DNA of 6,471 nucleotides. Origin: an uncultured Collinsella sp. GTDB taxonomy: Bacteria; Actinomycetota; Coriobacteriia; Coriobacteriales; Coriobacteriaceae. The DNA is taken from positions 1 to 6,471 of the forward strand of contig USNA01000056.1 of the NCBI GenBank assembly GCA_900555955.1. Direction: 5' to 3'. The position numbers were made by a program, and so were the translations under genes. Under the pieces are notes generated by a model. That model was not told the origin of the DNA. It ran no database searches and worked only from the letters and a program-made list of their open reading frames with translations. Below are positions 5,444 through 6,471 of the stretch, one piece after another (positions within the stretch are counted from its first letter, which is position 1; each line of letters starts with the position of its first letter).

Positions 5444-6471
5444 CCGTCCGCGCCGAGGTCGATCCCGCCAAGATGACGTTCCCGTCCGTGACGCCGTTCG
5501 TCCCCGCCTGCGTGTGGGGCGAGCGCGAGCTGCGCGATATGTTCGGCCTGATCCCCGAGGGTCTGCCCGATCGTCGTCGCCTGGTGCTGCCCGATGACTG
5601 GCCCAGCGGCCTGTACCCGCTGCGCAAGGACTCCATGGACTACCGCTTCCGTCCCGCTCCTGCGAGCGACATGGAAAACTACGAGTTCTTGGCCGATACC
5701 AAGGGCAAGGAGACCACACTCGTCCCCATGGGACCGCTGCACATTACCTCCGACGAGCCCGGCCACTTCCGCCTGTTCGTCGAGGGCGAGACGATCGTCG
5801 ACGCCGACTATCGTCTGTTCTACGTGCACCGCGGCATGGAGAAGGTCGCCGAGACGCGCCTGAACTATGACGCCGTGACGTTCCTCGCCGACCGCATCTG
5901 CGGCATCTGCGGCTGCGCCCACTCGGTGGCCTATGCCGAGGCCGTCGAGCGCGCCCAGGGCATTCATGTCCCGCCGCGCGCCCAGTACATCCGTGCCATC
6001 ATGCTTGAGGTCGAGCGTCTGCACTCGCATCTGCTCAACATTGGCCTGGCGTCGCACTACACGGGCTTCGACTCCGGCTTCCAGCAGTTCTTCCGCGTCC
6101 GCGAGAAGTCCATGGACCTGGCCGAGAAGCTCTCCGGTCACCGCAAGACCTACGGCCTCAACGTGATCGGCGGCGTGCGTCGCGACATTTTGGCTGAGCA
6201 GAAGCTCTCCACGCTCACGACCATCCATCAGCTGCGCTCCGAGGTTCAGGAGCTCGTCGACGTCTTGCTCTCCACGCCCAACTTCATTGAACGTACGAGT
6301 GGCATCGGCATCTTGGACCGCAAGATCGCACGCGACTTCTCGCCGGTCGGCCCGCTCATGCGTGGCTCGGGCTATGCCCGCGACGTGCGCTTTGACCATC
6401 CCTTTGACGGCTACGCCGATCCGGATGTTCAGAAGATGGCCGAGGATGTTTTTGCGAAAAATTCAATTTTA
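5425..6471 (+). CDS. hyfG: HyfG remainder: rest of NuoC-like domain plus [NiFe] large-subunit domain (frame-shifted, open at right edge)
   Basis: This frame is open from ATG 5425 to the window end (349 codons, no stop). It completes the NuoC-like domain with 'GERELRDMFGLIPEGLPDRR' (32-51) and 'LVLPDDWPSGLYPLRKDSMD' (53-72). The NuoD/[NiFe] domain begins near 'PLHITSDEPGHFRLFVEGE' (about 105-123). The proximal nickel-binding motif RICGICGCAH gives Cys159 and Cys162, so this is a hydrogenase and not complex I NuoD. 'RAIMLEVERLHSHLLNIGLA' (198-217) and 'SGFQQFFRVREK' follow, as in HycE. The distal CxxC nickel ligands lie beyond the window. ATG 5425 has no purine-rich Shine-Dalgarno sequence at normal distance and falls inside the insertion, so it is unlikely to be an evolved start; translation could only come from overlap reinitiation or a -1 shift. 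The catalytic role would be H+ reduction or H2 oxidation. The last nine residues diverge from the family. Confidence 0.85.
   Translation, partial: MDPGWVTVRAEVDPAKMTFPSVTPFVPACVWGERELRDMFGLIPEGLPDRRRLVLPDDWPSGLYPLRKDSMDYRFRPAPASDMENYEFLADTKGKETTLVPMGPLHITSDEPGHFRLFVEGETIVDADYRLFYVHRGMEKVAETRLNYDAVTFLADRICGICGCAHSVAYAEAVERAQGIHVPPRAQYIRAIMLEVERLHSHLLNIGLASHYTGFDSGFQQFFRVREKSMDLAEKLSGHRKTYGLNVIGGVRRDILAEQKLSTLTTIHQLRSEVQELVDVLLSTPNFIERTSGIGILDRKIARDFSPVGPLMRGSGYARDVRFDHPFDGYADPDVQKMAEDVFAKNSIL
6449..6471. other. abrupt AT-rich tract with palindromes at the window edge
   Basis: The last 23 nt contain only four G or C bases, in contrast to the GC-rich gene before it. They hold TTTTT-GCG-AAAAA (6449-6461) and the odd palindrome AAAATT-C-AATTTT (6458-6470). 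The frame stays open, but the encoded 'VFAKNSIL' does not match what follows 'DHPF.GY' in HycE-type proteins. This could be the end of an inserted element, low-quality contig-end sequence, or a local oddity of the gene. The window stops too soon to tell. Confidence 0.45.

Noticed and set aside
2864..5719. A 951-codon open frame on the minus strand, opposite hyfE, hyfF and the start of hyfG
   Set aside because: It is rich in Arg, His, Gly, Asp and Gln with no recognisable fold, and mirrors well-conserved + strand genes. GC-rich codon bias leaves few antisense stops, so it is a shadow.
5356..6399. A 347-codon minus-strand open frame opposite hyfG
   Set aside because: It is antisense to the HyfG catalytic domain, which carries the hydrogenase CxxC motif; no ribosome site or known domain is seen.

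Overview
The window is GC-rich, fully coding on the + strand, and holds most of one operon: the hyf locus for a group 4 [NiFe] hydrogenase (hydrogenase-4 / formate hydrogenlyase-2 type). The order is hyfB (3' end only), hyfC, hyfD, hyfE, hyfF, hyfG, the same as in the Escherichia coli hyf operon. The gaps between genes are only 12, 15, 13, 3 and 3 nt, each start has a purine-rich Shine-Dalgarno sequence, and there is no room for an internal promoter or terminator, so one polycistronic mRNA is expected. Codon use and protein character suggest a high-GC anaerobe. A gut coriobacterium such as Collinsella is my best guess, but no marker in the window proves it.

Positions 1-5110 encode the membrane arm. 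The end of HyfB is followed by HyfC (NuoH-like, anchors the hydrogenase module), HyfD and HyfF (antiporter-like, NuoL/M/N family), and HyfE (carries a NuoK-like segment). All four complete proteins have normal family length and keep the charged residues of the proton path. Together they should couple H2 production at the peripheral arm to ion pumping across the cytoplasmic membrane.

Positions 5114-6471 encode HyfG, the catalytic large subunit (NuoC-like domain followed by NuoD-like domain), and this gene is not intact. A 47-nt insertion bounded by an exact 16-nt direct repeat (5380-5395 and 5427-5442) breaks the NuoC-like domain and shifts the frame by -1. The upstream ORF then ends at 5443, while the rest of HyfG continues in another frame from about 5425 to the window edge. 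Removing one repeat period restores a protein that aligns without gaps to E. coli HycE/HyfG as I remember them. The insert is odd in itself: it reads as a diverged second copy of the same protein segment, holds a run of overlapping six-base palindromes, and contains a double -1 slippery motif. Assembly or sequencing error, a real mutation and recoding are all possible.

The last 23 nt turn abruptly AT-rich, exactly where the protein leaves the family consensus, suggesting a second junction or a contig end. I found no RNA gene, CRISPR array, complete mobile element or novel multi-gene system. The unusual content lies in the hyfG lesion and the right edge.
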